A DNA stretch of 64,000 bases from Cytophagales bacterium. Lineage in GTDB: Bacteria > Bacteroidota > Bacteroidia > Cytophagales > Cyclobacteriaceae. A program made the position numbers and the translations under genes. Within the stretch, counting starts at the first letter, position 1. Each line of letters opens with the position of its first letter. Of the stretch, positions 17,447-26,354 are shown piece after piece. A model generated the notes under the pieces. That model saw nothing but the letters and a program-made list of their open reading frames with translations, was not told the origin of the DNA and ran no database searches. Location: assembly GCA_022360055.1 (NCBI GenBank), contig JAKSDO010000187.1, forward strand, positions 168,730 to 232,729, written 5' to 3'.

Positions 17447-18883
17447 TTACAGTGTTATTGGATTACCTAAATAAAAGTCTAATACCTTGAGTTTAAAAAT
17501 ATAGTCGAATTTTGCCCGGACGAGATTTGATCTTGCTGAAAACAGATTAAAGCTGGATATCTGGTAATCTACATAATTCACCGCACCGAGATTGTAGCTT
17601 TTTTCCGTCGCGCGAAACGACTCTTCGAGTGCCTCAACCTGTTTTTTGGCTGCATCAAAGACCTTAATGGCCGCCTGCGCATCATTGTAGGCGGTTTCAA
17701 TAGTTTCTCTTAAAATATTTCTGGTTTGAGTAGCATTTATTTCTGCCAGATTTTTCTCGATTTTAGCTCTCTGAATATTAGACCGGGTTTGCCAGCCATT
17801 AAATATCGGAACAGAAATATTAAAACCTGCAGACCAGCTTCGGTTATCTTGCCACTGGGTAGGAATATCGATGTCGTCATAATTGGATTTGTACTGGGGT
17901 TGAACAACAATCTCAGACGGATCGCTCTGTAAGTATCCAATTGGCGACGGATCTCCGGGCACTAAATCTACACCGGTAAATCTTCTGTTTTGATCTGAAT
18001 AGTTGGTAAAAAAGTCGCCGCTAATGGCAAGTTGAGGTATATGGGCGCCCCGGGCAACTTTAATTCCCAGATCTGCGCTTTCGATTTTCAGCTTTGCCGA
18101 CTTAATTTCCGGCTGGATCGATTCGGCTTGCTTGTAAACCTCCCCGACCTTATATTCTACAAAGCCATAATCATCCTTATCAAATACCGGGGTAATGATA
18201 TCAAATTCTTCCTCTGCCGGAATTTGCAAAAATTGTTTCAATCGCAGTAAAGCAAGGTTTACATCATTTTCGGAATTAATTACCTCAACCTCATTGCTGG
18301 CCAGTTGCGACTGCAAATCAAGTAAATTTGTCCTGGGCAAGGAACCGGCATTCACCAATTTCTCGGTTTGTTCCATTTGAGCCCCGGTCGTATTGTACTG
18401 GTAGTTGGAGTTTTCAAGCAATTCTCTGGTAAAGATGACCTGTAAATACGCAAGCACGACGTTTAGTGCAACATCATTTTTTGATTTTTCCATATCATAG
18501 TAACTGGCCTGTACATCTTTCTCATTCCTTTTTATTGTCCGCGATAATCTTGATCCGTTGTACAGGAGCATTTGGGAGGAAGCGCTTGCCCCATTCGAGT
18601 TAATTCTTTGTGTTGTAAACAAATTGGATGTCGGATCTATCGACCTTCCCCATCGCCAGCTATTAAATATGTTCATATTCAGATTGGGTAATCGATTTAG
18701 TTTGTTTTCCAACAGTGTTACTTCCTGGTTTTGCATGGATAAAACCGATCTCTGGACATCCAGATTGTTTTCGAACGCATGATTGACACAATCTTCCAAA
18801 GACCATTTTTTAATTTCTTGCGCGTTGACCAGTGCCAGGGGGAAAATAACCAGGATAAAGCATATTGTTTTGAATATTCTCAT
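17447..18883 (-). CDS. TolC-family outer-membrane efflux protein
   Basis: A 478-residue outer-membrane channel with a Sec signal peptide (hydrophobic residues about 5-20, then AQEIKKWSLEDCVNHAFENNL, the usual start of mature Bacteroidota TolC proteins). Two internally related OEP repeats, each with long heptad-rich helices and an NxxR-type turn, fill the mature chain; the second ends in AVNYVDYQISSFNLFSARSNL. TolC trimers form the periplasm-spanning exit duct. First gene of the operon with the MacA-type adaptor directly downstream (3 bp). Divergent from the class IV aminotransferase gene, with 128 bp between them. Confidence 0.93.
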   Translation of the reverse strand: MRIFKTICFILVIFPLALVNAQEIKKWSLEDCVNHAFENNLDVQRSVLSMQNQEVTLLENKLNRLPNLNMNIFNSWRWGRSIDPTSNLFTTQRINSNGASASSQMLLYNGSRLSRTIKRNEKDVQASYYDMEKSKNDVALNVVLAYLQVIFTRELLENSNYQYNTTGAQMEQTEKLVNAGSLPRTNLLDLQSQLASNEVEVINSENDVNLALLRLKQFLQIPAEEEFDIITPVFDKDDYGFVEYKVGEVYKQAESIQPEIKSAKLKIESADLGIKVARGAHIPQLAISGDFFTNYSDQNRRFTGVDLVPGDPSPIGYLQSDPSEIVVQPQYKSNYDDIDIPTQWQDNRSWSAGFNISVPIFNGWQTRSNIQRAKIEKNLAEINATQTRNILRETIETAYNDAQAAIKVFDAAKKQVEALEESFRATEKSYNLGAVNYVDYQISSFNLFSARSNLVRAKFDYIFKLKVLDFYLGNPITL

Positions 18884-19011
18884 AAACCAATATTTAAATG
18901 ACCGCTAAAAATATAGAAAGGGCAGCTAATTTATTTTACGAATTCGAATTCAAGATTAATTAATAATTTTAATGGCAAGAATATATAATTTATAAAAGGT
19001 AAAATGCTTAC

Positions 19012-19839
19012 ATGAAAGTAATTCACAACAGTCGTTTAAAGGATTTTCGGGATCTGGCACTCATCCGGAATAATAGAGGGTTTAAATATGGTGATGGCCT
19101 GTTTGAAACGATTTCTTACGTATACGGCAGGCCGAGATTACTCCATAAACACCTTGAGCGGCTCCGCAATGGAATGAGCACATTGAGGTTAAGCGAAATT
19201 CCCGGGTTATCCAAGAAATCGATTGATTCGCAATTGCAAAAACTGAGAATAGAAAATAAAATTGAATCCAGAGGAAAATCGAGAATTTACGTTTGGAGGG
19301 AAGGGCCAGGTCTTTATTGTCCCAATGACTGTAAGACGAGTACACTTGTGACACTGGAAAATGATAACGGGAAAGATGTTTCTTTTTCGGAAAATGCGGG
19401 TTTCAGCAAAACCGTTATTAATTTTCCATCTGCGACATCCCAATTCAAAACCATAAGCGCGCTCAAGTATGTGATTGCGGGAATTGAAAAATCGGACAGA
19501 CTTCTGGATGAAATTATAATTAAAGATTCAAAAGGATTCGTTTCCGAAACCCTGAGTTCTAACATATTTATTAGGATTGAAGGAAGGTATCTTACGCCTC
19601 CGCTGTCTACGGGATGCATAAATGGCATTATGCGAAGCTGGTTGGTCGAATCCATGAAAAGACACAATTTTTCAATCTCGGAGAAGAATTTTACGGAAAG
19701 TGATTTGTTAAAAGCCGACAGTGTGTTTACATCAAATTCGATGGGTATTTCGCACATCGGAAAAATCGGGAAAACCCTGTTTACAATTGATGAGCAAGTC
19801 AATTTCCTAATGAAAGAATTAATGTCCGTTAATCCTTAG
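19012..19839 (+). CDS. Class IV PLP-dependent aminotransferase / aminodeoxychorismate lyase-like
   Basis: A 275-residue fold-type IV PLP enzyme. The N-terminal FKYGDGLFETISYVYGRPRLLHKHLERL is the family signature; the Schiff-base lysine is most likely in FKTISALKYVIAGI (about residue 145), and the cofactor-binding FVSETLSSNIFI segment follows. The family includes branched-chain aminotransferase (ilvE), D-amino-acid aminotransferase and aminodeoxychorismate lyase (pabC, folate synthesis). Bacteroidota proteins of this length are often annotated as pabC-like, but no pabB is adjacent, so the substrate is open. The 3' end overlaps the convergent membrane-protein gene by 11 bp. Confidence 0.87.
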   Translation: MKVIHNSRLKDFRDLALIRNNRGFKYGDGLFETISYVYGRPRLLHKHLERLRNGMSTLRLSEIPGLSKKSIDSQLQKLRIENKIESRGKSRIYVWREGPGLYCPNDCKTSTLVTLENDNGKDVSFSENAGFSKTVINFPSATSQFKTISALKYVIAGIEKSDRLLDEIIIKDSKGFVSETLSSNIFIRIEGRYLTPPLSTGCINGIMRSWLVESMKRHNFSISEKNFTESDLLKADSVFTSNSMGISHIGKIGKTLFTIDEQVNFLMKELMSVNP

Positions 19840-20380
19840 ACAGCTCTCCTTCCACATGGATATCCGTTATATTGAGGAAATCCTCTATTTTATTTTCGAT
19901 AAACCTCCCCTGCTCGGGATAATGCAGCCCCTTTACCAATGTAATTACATCTTTGTTCGATAGAATTGCGTTGATCTGATATGTAGTGGCATAAAGATAA
20001 TACCTGTGTCCGATCCTATGCTGGGTCACGTAAAGCTGTGCGACATCCTCTTTTTTGAGAATGAGGTTTTTGTTGAATGGTATGGGGCTGTGATTTACTT
20101 TTATATCATTGTGTGAAACTCTTATCCGGGTGGTATTCATTAATTTGGCGAGCGAATAGTAAATAACAATAATTGAAGCCAGCATCAGAATGATCACCGG
20201 TGAGGTCAACCGTCCAAAATCTCCCGCAATGTAATCCGATTTAATCAGAAAATATGCAAACAATGGAGCCGCCATCAGAGAAACAACGTATTTGGGCTTG
20301 AACCAACTATATTCAAACTCAAGCAGGTTTGATTTCTCCTTAAGATGCATGTTTTTCGGAATATCTATGCTCCCTACCAT
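19829..20380 (-). CDS. Small membrane protein with PH-like domain
   Basis: A 183-residue protein with two adjacent membrane helices (about residues 32-46 and 56-77) followed by a beta-rich domain (TRIRVSHNDIKVNHSPIPF, ILKKEDVAQLYVTQH, ITLVKGLHYPEQGRFIENKIEDFL). This layout resembles bacterial PH (bPH2, DUF304-like) membrane proteins, whose ends often give an amphipathic helix as here. The role is unknown. It stands alone between the hppA terminator region and the aminotransferase gene, and overlaps the latter's 3' end. Confidence 0.65.
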   Translation of the reverse strand: MVGSIDIPKNMHLKEKSNLLEFEYSWFKPKYVVSLMAAPLFAYFLIKSDYIAGDFGRLTSPVIILMLASIIVIYYSLAKLMNTTRIRVSHNDIKVNHSPIPFNKNLILKKEDVAQLYVTQHRIGHRYYLYATTYQINAILSNKDVITLVKGLHYPEQGRFIENKIEDFLNITDIHVEGELSKD

Positions 20381-20703
20381 TTGTGTATCTGCTTAAATCA
20401 TATACAATTACTTACATACATTTGCAGTCGGACCGCCGGAAAACAAAGTTAATTAAGAATTCTCATTTTCTTCCTGTTTTGTCTAAATAATGTACTATAC
20501 AGGATCAGCCGAAATGTTCAGAAAGGATAAATCGAGGACTATATATCCGGGTTCAACCGGCTGCGGCAAGTTATTTGCCGCAGACATCGGAGCGTATGTG
20601 TAAACCCCACTCCTTTATCTCCGAGATTTGATTTATCGGATTTCACAATAAAAAAACCGGCCATGAAAGCATGACCGGTTTAAAATCTATTCAGAAGATG
20701 CTG
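20381..20703. other. Intergenic region with two hairpins
   Basis: Apart from the hppA terminator at 20648-20682, the stretch has a perfect 9-bp stem CTGCGGCAA (20561-20569) / TTGCCGCAG (20575-20583) with a 5-nt loop, directly preceded by a smaller CCGGGTT...AACCGG hairpin (20548-20561). There is no T-run. It could be part of a small RNA or the leader of the PH-like gene (minus strand), but nothing identifies it. No coding sequence is seen. Confidence 0.4.
20648..20682 (-). terminator. Rho-independent terminator of the pyrophosphatase operon
   Basis: Stem AACCGG-C-CATG / CATG-A-CCGGTT with an AAAG loop, at 20655-20680. Read on the minus strand it is followed by a run of seven T (A-run at 20650-20656 on the plus strand). 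It lies about 24 bp after the hppA stop. Confidence 0.85.
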
Positions 20704-22911
20704 TTAGAACACGCTTACGGCAACCGTTACTCCGGACATCACGATTGTTACCATACTCATCAGTTTGATAAGAATGTTCAAGCTGGGGCCGGATGTATCC
20801 TTAAACGGATCACCGACGGTATCGCCAATTACAGTTGCTTTATGTGCATCGGAGCCCTTACCCCCCATCTGACCGGACTCGATATACTTTTTAGCATTAT
20901 CCCAGGCGCCACCCGAGTTCGACATAAATACGGCCAAAACAAATCCGGTAGCTAATCCTCCGACCAATAAGCCCAACGACCCTGCTACCCCAAAAACCAG
21001 GCACACAATAATTGGAACTACGATCGCCAAAATCGATGGTAAGATCATTTCTACCTGAGCGCCTTTGGTGGAGATCTCCACACATTTTGCATAATCGGGC
21101 TCGGTGTCACCTTCAAGGATCCCCTTGATTTCTCTAAATTGCCTTCTTACTTCATCCACCATTTTCGCAGCAGCTCTGCCCACCGCATTCATCGTAAATC
21201 CACAGAATAAGAATGCCATCATTGATCCGATAAATACCCCGATCAATACGACAGGATTCATAAGATGAACCTGAAAAAAGTTCATAAAATCGTTTAAACC
21301 CAAGTCCATCAATTCAGCCCTGCTTTTAACTTCAATTCCATTCGGGAATAAATATTTTCCCGAAGTTTGCATCAACCGGTCAATGCCAATTTTCAATTCT
21401 TCGATATAGGAAGCAAGAAGAGCGAGTGCAGTTAAAGCGGCAGATCCGATGGCGAATCCTTTACCGGTAGCGGCTGTGGTATTTCCCAGGGAATCGAGTG
21501 CATCTGTTCTCTTTCGGACTTCCGGCCCTAATTCACTCATTTCGGCATTTCCTCCGGCATTATCGGCAATTGGCCCGTAAGCATCAGTCGCCAGCGTAAT
21601 TCCTAATGTCGAAAGCATCCCGACGGCTGCTATACCTATTCCGTACAGACCAACCGGTAAATTGGAAAAGTCACCGGCAGTCGCACTCAAATAAGAAAGA
21701 ATAATTCCGATACCAACAGCAATAACAGGTACTACCGTGGAAACCATACCAATACCCAATCCGGAAATAATGACTGTGGCAGGGCCGGTTTCGGCGTTTT
21801 CAGCGATTTTTTGAGTTGGAGCATATTCTTCGGATGTAAAGTATTCCGTGGCTTTTCCAATTACAATCCCCACCAGCAATCCAACTACCAATGCGCCCCA
21901 GATTCCTAACCAATTTTGAATTTGCAATAAATAAAGCAATCCCAAGGCGGCAACGACAATAAGCAATGAACTCAGATTAATCCCTTTTTCCAGTGATTTC
22001 ATCAAACTCTTTTGAGATGCGCCTTCTTTGGTTCTCACAACGAATATCCCGATGATCGAAAGCAAAATTCCGATAGCGGCAATCAACATTGGCGCTAGTA
22101 CGGCTTTCATCTGTAATTCTGCGGTATTGATGAATGCCGCGGCGCCCAGTGCTGCGGTCGCCAAAATGGATCCGCAATACGATTCGTAGAGGTCGGCTCC
22201 CATTCCGGCGACATCTCCTACATTATCCCCAACATTATCTGCGATCGTTGCAGGATTTCTGGGATCATCTTCAGGAATCCCAGCTTCAACTTTTCCCACC
22301 AGGTCGGCACCTACATCCGCGGCTTTTGTGAATATTCCGCCACCAACTCTGGCAAATAAGGCCTGGGCCGATGCCCCCATACCGAATGTTAACATAGTGG
22401 TCGTAATGATCATCATATTATGGGTATCGCTGGCCGCCGGATAAACATAGTTCAGTATGACAAACCAAATTGAAATATCGAGCAATCCGAGACCTACAAC
22501 GACCAATCCCATTACTCCTCCACTTCTAAATGCTACTCTTAGTCCGGCGTCGAGCGATTTTCTGGCAGCATTAGCTGTTCTGGCCGAAGCCATTGTTGCC
22601 GTTTTCATCCCCAAAAATCCGGCAATTCCTGAGAATAATCCCCCGGACAAAAACGCAAAAGGAACCCAAGGGTTTTGAAGATTAAATCCGTAAGCCAACA
22701 CGGAGAATAAAATCGTCAATATGATAAAAAAGATCAGCACAACTTTGTACTGTTGCTTTAGGTAAGCCATAGCTCCCAACCGAACATGATTGGCAATTTT
22801 TTTCATGATATCGGTACCCTCATCTTCCTTAAAGACCTGCCGGTAAAAATAAAATGCAAAGAATAAGGCTAAAATGGAAGCTATCGGAACAAGCCAAAAA
22901 ATATTATACAT
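20704..22911 (-). CDS. hppA: K+-dependent membrane pyrophosphatase, probably Na+-pumping
   Basis: A 735-residue integral membrane enzyme that couples hydrolysis of pyrophosphate to ion export, with about 16 membrane helices. Substrate-site motifs are intact: [47 protein letters not shown] (476-485) and [15 protein letters not shown]. In this family alanine at the position of A480 and glycine at G483 mark the K+-dependent type; K+-independent enzymes carry Lys and Thr there. K+-dependent Bacteroidota enzymes are mostly Na+ pumps, so Na+ is likely, but proton pumping cannot be excluded by eye. It is the second gene of an operon with an unknown 259-residue protein 27 bp upstream, and ends at a strong terminator. 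Confidence 0.95.
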   Translation of the reverse strand: MYNIFWLVPIASILALFFAFYFYRQVFKEDEGTDIMKKIANHVRLGAMAYLKQQYKVVLIFFIILTILFSVLAYGFNLQNPWVPFAFLSGGLFSGIAGFLGMKTATMASARTANAARKSLDAGLRVAFRSGGVMGLVVVGLGLLDISIWFVILNYVYPAASDTHNMMIITTTMLTFGMGASAQALFARVGGGIFTKAADVGADLVGKVEAGIPEDDPRNPATIADNVGDNVGDVAGMGADLYESYCGSILATAALGAAAFINTAELQMKAVLAPMLIAAIGILLSIIGIFVVRTKEGASQKSLMKSLEKGINLSSLLIVVAALGLLYLLQIQNWLGIWGALVVGLLVGIVIGKATEYFTSEEYAPTQKIAENAETGPATVIISGLGIGMVSTVVPVIAVGIGIILSYLSATAGDFSNLPVGLYGIGIAAVGMLSTLGITLATDAYGPIADNAGGNAEMSELGPEVRKRTDALDSLGNTTAATGKGFAIGSAALTALALLASYIEELKIGIDRLMQTSGKYLFPNGIEVKSRAELMDLGLNDFMNFFQVHLMNPVVLIGVFIGSMMAFLFCGFTMNAVGRAAAKMVDEVRRQFREIKGILEGDTEPDYAKCVEISTKGAQVEMILPSILAIVVPIIVCLVFGVAGSLGLLVGGLATGFVLAVFMSNSGGAWDNAKKYIESGQMGGKGSDAHKATVIGDTVGDPFKDTSGPSLNILIKLMSMVTIVMSGVTVAVSVF

Positions 22912-22938
22912 AATTGTTCAAGTTTTATTGTTTCAATT

Positions 22939-23718
22939 CTATTTAAATCCATGGGTCAATGCAGATCTCCACCAGCTATGGTGTTTTTCATCCAATTCTT
23001 CCCTGGAAGGGAACTTATAAAACAGACATTTATCTTTATCTCCAATGAAAAATCCGTTTTTAACTGTTCGATACTGGATGTCGCCGTTAAAAAAGCGTGT
23101 CACTGTTTTAGTAAATTTTACGCTGTTTTGAAGTAATCCGGCCAGGCAATCCCTGATGTGATATATATTCGAATATGGCAGATCATCAGCTTTTCCCGCA
23201 ATCGGGTCATTGGCCAGTTCGCCCAGTTCAAGTTGTACGCATAGCAATTTGGGTACGGAGATCTTATTCTTGGCATCACATACGAAATTCACGAAATCCG
23301 TAGGATTTAACGTGGATGCGATCCTGGGCGTCACAGGGCATAATTCCTGGTACAGATGCAAACTTTCGGTCGGATTGCCTTCAAATTCAGACTGTTCTAA
23401 CTTTAAGACCCGGCCATCATCGGTTGCCAGGTAGAGCCCTTTAAGCGCCTCGAGCGGAATTCGCTCCATGACCCTGTAAATGGAAAGATAAAGGGTTCGC
23501 TTAGGAGTGCCATCCGGCCGCGAAACGCAATTTTCTTCCACGTACTTTTTATCGACGATGTCTCCTAATTTGTCAATGTCCAATTCAAAAAATACAGCCT
23601 GACCGCGGGCGCGTTTCTGAGTACCTACAGCGAGGTAGCTTCCGAATTTGTCCGGCTCCAAACCGGAGGCGATCAATGCTTCAGGTGTTACCGAGAAATA
23701 TAAATAATGTTCCTTCAT
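22939..23718 (-). CDS. Conserved hypothetical protein upstream of hppA
   Basis: A 259-residue soluble protein that I do not recognise. It has no signal peptide or membrane segment. It begins MKEHYLYFSVTPEALIASGL and includes RARGQAVFFELDIDKLGDI, RTLYLSIYRVMERIPLEALK and, near the end, FFIGDKDKCLFYKFPSREEL. The even mix of alpha and beta segments suggests a cytoplasmic globular protein. It is 27 bp from hppA on the same strand, so the two are probably cotranscribed; a role in pyrophosphate or ion homeostasis would be guesswork. No partner or enzyme motif is visible. Confidence 0.75.
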   Translation of the reverse strand: MKEHYLYFSVTPEALIASGLEPDKFGSYLAVGTQKRARGQAVFFELDIDKLGDIVDKKYVEENCVSRPDGTPKRTLYLSIYRVMERIPLEALKGLYLATDDGRVLKLEQSEFEGNPTESLHLYQELCPVTPRIASTLNPTDFVNFVCDAKNKISVPKLLCVQLELGELANDPIAGKADDLPYSNIYHIRDCLAGLLQNSVKFTKTVTRFFNGDIQYRTVKNGFFIGDKDKCLFYKFPSREELDEKHHSWWRSALTHGFK

Positions 23719-24047
23719 GCTATCTTAGTTTTCTAGTAATAAATGAATTAACCTAATTCTCAAACTACTTTTAAATTAGAGCTTTCAAATCAACAGCGAA
23801 TATATTGCAAGCTTAAATTTAAAAACATGACTTTTATCCATGCAAGAGCTAAAAAATCTCATATTTCCAAATTAGAATATGAACAGTCCAATAAATAATT
23901 TAATTAATACAAGAAATTTTGCAAACGTGTGCATTGAAAACGATTCGGAAATCTTAATCCCGGCAAGTGTATCATGTCGCGCGCGCTAAATCAAATTGCA
24001 AAAAGTCCGGTCTCAATACTCGATCGGTAAATTCAAGTGGCAATGGA
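23719..24047. other. Intergenic region without recognised features
   Basis: These 329 AT-rich bases lie upstream of the minus-strand unknown/hppA operon and downstream of the Nudix regulator gene. They must hold the operon promoter, but I see no clear -7/-33 pair, hairpin, repeat or coding sequence. Confidence 0.5.
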
Positions 24048-24752
24048 TCAAAACTCAAAAATAAATCCCTCATCTTTCAACCTATCATAAACCTGTTTGT
24101 CGAACCGGTAAAGATTTGCGGCTCTATGCGACACACCTACCTGCTTTTCATTACAGGAAATCAATAGATTCATTTTCATTATTTTCCTGCGAAAATTTGG
24201 TTTGTCGAGCTTGGTCTCAAGTATTGCTTCGTAAAGATCCTGTAGCTGCAGAAGAGTGAATTTTTCCGGCAATAGATTGAATCCGATCGGTTCGTATTTT
24301 ACCTTCCTTTTCAATCTGTTCCACGCAAATTTCAGGATCTCATCGTGATCGTAGGGCAAATTTGAAATTTCCGTGATCGTAAACCATTTGGCGTCCGAAG
24401 CCGTGAAACCGGGAGTAAGCTCGTAATTGTCGGGACGCGCAAGTGCGTAGTAAGCAATCGTGATCACCCTTTTGGTAGGGTATCGATCCACTTCTCCAAA
24501 TGCCTGTAGCTGTTCGAGATACAGCTCTTTAACTCCTGTTAAATCATTGAGCAGTCGATAGGCAGATGCATCTATATTCTCATTGTAGGTGACAAAACCT
24601 CCCGGCAACGCCCATCGATCTTTAATTATTCCCCCGCCATGCTTGACCAGCAATACTTTTAATTCGGACTTTTGAAAGCCAAATACGATGCAGTCAATAG
24701 AAAGATCTTCAATGATTTCAGAAGAAAGATTAGGTGCTTTTTCTTTTGGCAT
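24048..24752 (-). CDS. Nudix-type transcriptional regulator of xylose genes (NrtR/AraR-like)
   Basis: A 234-residue protein with an N-terminal Nudix fold (about 15-150) and a C-terminal winged helix (about 155-234), the layout of NrtR-family regulators. The Nudix box is degenerate: GFVTYNENIDASAYRLLNDLTGV keeps the first Gly and Glu and one Arg, but the catalytic REXXEE glutamates are replaced by L, L, N, D, L. Loss of hydrolysis is normal for regulators that sense sugars or ADP-ribose. Bacteroidota use NrtR-type AraR to control pentose genes, and this gene is divergent from xylB-xylA across a 117-bp gap holding a palindrome (24822-24842), so it very likely regulates xylose use. Confidence 0.88.
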   Translation of the reverse strand: MPKEKAPNLSSEIIEDLSIDCIVFGFQKSELKVLLVKHGGGIIKDRWALPGGFVTYNENIDASAYRLLNDLTGVKELYLEQLQAFGEVDRYPTKRVITIAYYALARPDNYELTPGFTASDAKWFTITEISNLPYDHDEILKFAWNRLKRKVKYEPIGFNLLPEKFTLLQLQDLYEAILETKLDKPNFRRKIMKMNLLISCNEKQVGVSHRAANLYRFDKQVYDRLKDEGFIFEF

Positions 24753-24821
24753 TTAACAGAGTTTTAGTTTTTTTCAATTTTAATGAATATTATTTTGAAA
24801 TAACAATAAAAAATAAATAAC

Positions 24822-24842
24822 TTGTAGTCATATTGACTATAA
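24822..24842. promoter_or_regulatory. Putative operator of the Nudix regulator
   Basis: Arms TTGTAGTCA and TGACTATAA around a TAT centre form an 8-of-9 inverted repeat, 27 bp before the xylB ATG and in the only space between the divergent regulator and xyl operon. Position, symmetry and length fit a dimer-binding site. Binding by this regulator is inferred. Confidence 0.6.
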
Positions 24843-24869
24843 GATTTTACTATTGTAAATGTATAGAAC

Positions 24870-26342
24870 ATGCTATTAGGTTATGATTTGGGAAGCTCTT
24901 CCATCAAGGCTACTTTAATCCGGGCCAGTACCGGAGAAATATTGGGTTCTGCCACTTATCCAAAACAGGAAATGCCCATGGTTTCGAAAAAGCCCGGTTG
25001 GGCTGAGCAAAAACCGGAAGATTGGTGGACAAATATCAAAAACGCCACCCGGGAATTGTTGCTAAAAACGAGGGCTCCCAAAGAAGCGATCAAGGCCATT
25101 GGCATAGCCTATCAGATGCACGGACTGGTGCTTATTGATAAAGATCAAAATGTTTTGAGGCCGTCCATTATATGGTGTGATAGCAGGGCGGTGGAAATCG
25201 GGAAAAAAGCTTTTCACGAACTGGGCAGAGAATTCTGTCTAAAAAATTATTTAAATTCTCCCGGAAATTTCACGGCTTCCAAATTGAAGTGGGTAAAGGA
25301 CAACGAACCGGAAATTTACGATCGGGTATATAAAGCAATGCTTCCCGGAGATTATGTGGCCATGAAAATGAGTGGTGAAATAAACACCACGATCTCAGGA
25401 CTTTCCGAAGGAATTCTCTGGGATTTTAAATCAAAATCTGAAGCGAAAAAATTATTGGATTATTATGGTATCGATGAAAATATTATTCCGGAAGTTATCG
25501 ATACTTTTTCGATTCAGGGGCAATTATCGTCTGTGGCAGCCTCGGAGCTGGGTCTTAGGGAAGGAACAAAAATCGCATATCGGGCCGGAGACCAGCCCAA
25601 CAATGCATTCTCATTAAATGTGCTTGACACCGGTGAGATAGCTGCTACGGCCGGTACCAGCGGTGTGGTCTATGGAATAATTGAATCTCCCCGTTACGAT
25701 CCGCTCTCCAGGGTCAATACGTTCGTGCACGTCAATTATCAGAAAAAGAAAGAGCGCTATGGCGTTCTGCTTTGCGTAAACGGTACGGGCATTTTGAATA
25801 GCTGGCTTCAAAGAAATATAGTTGATGGCACGTCGTACAAAGACATGAACGAGATGGCCATGGAGGCGCCGATCGGCGCCGACGGGTTATCATTCATCCC
25901 GTTTGGAAATGGTGCGGAACGCATCCTGGAAAACAACGACATCGGGGCAAGATTAAGCGGACTTAATTTTAACCGCCACAATCAATCGCACATACTTAGG
26001 GCAGGACAGGAAGGCATTGTGTTTGCGATGAACTACGGGCTTAATATCATGAATGAAATGGGAATGGAACTAAAAACAGTTCGGGCAGGTCATGCAAATA
26101 TGTTTCTAAGCCCTTTGTTCCGGGAAGCTTTTGCAAACATTACGAGCACAACGGTCGAACTCTACAATACCGATGGAGCGCAAGGAGCAGCCCGGGGCGC
26201 AGGTGTCGGAGCAAAGGTTTATGCCAATTATGAAGAGGCCTTCCGCGGTTTGAAATCGATTGAAACAACAGAACCGAGTCCACCGCTCTTTGGTGCCTAT
26301 GAAGATGCATACGAAAACTGGTTAAGAAATTTAAACAACTGA
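24870..26342 (+). CDS. xylB: Xylulokinase
   Basis: Phosphorylates D-xylulose to xylulose 5-phosphate with ATP, in the cytoplasm, feeding the pentose phosphate pathway. The 490 residues match FGGY-family kinases: the N-terminal phosphate-binding YDLGSSSIKATLI, the substrate-binding region around AYQMHGLVLIDKDQNVLRPSIIWCDSRA, and the C-terminal ATP-binding GAQGAARGAGVGA. Next to xylose isomerase (12 bp downstream), so the assignment to xylulose rather than glycerol or ribulose is firm. Transcribed divergently from the Nudix regulator with the putative operator in the leader. Confidence 0.95.
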   Translation: MLLGYDLGSSSIKATLIRASTGEILGSATYPKQEMPMVSKKPGWAEQKPEDWWTNIKNATRELLLKTRAPKEAIKAIGIAYQMHGLVLIDKDQNVLRPSIIWCDSRAVEIGKKAFHELGREFCLKNYLNSPGNFTASKLKWVKDNEPEIYDRVYKAMLPGDYVAMKMSGEINTTISGLSEGILWDFKSKSEAKKLLDYYGIDENIIPEVIDTFSIQGQLSSVAASELGLREGTKIAYRAGDQPNNAFSLNVLDTGEIAATAGTSGVVYGIIESPRYDPLSRVNTFVHVNYQKKKERYGVLLCVNGTGILNSWLQRNIVDGTSYKDMNEMAMEAPIGADGLSFIPFGNGAERILENNDIGARLSGLNFNRHNQSHILRAGQEGIVFAMNYGLNIMNEMGMELKTVRAGHANMFLSPLFREAFANITSTTVELYNTDGAQGAARGAGVGAKVYANYEEAFRGLKSIETTEPSPPLFGAYEDAYENWLRNLNN

Positions 26343-26354
26343 TAATTATAAACT

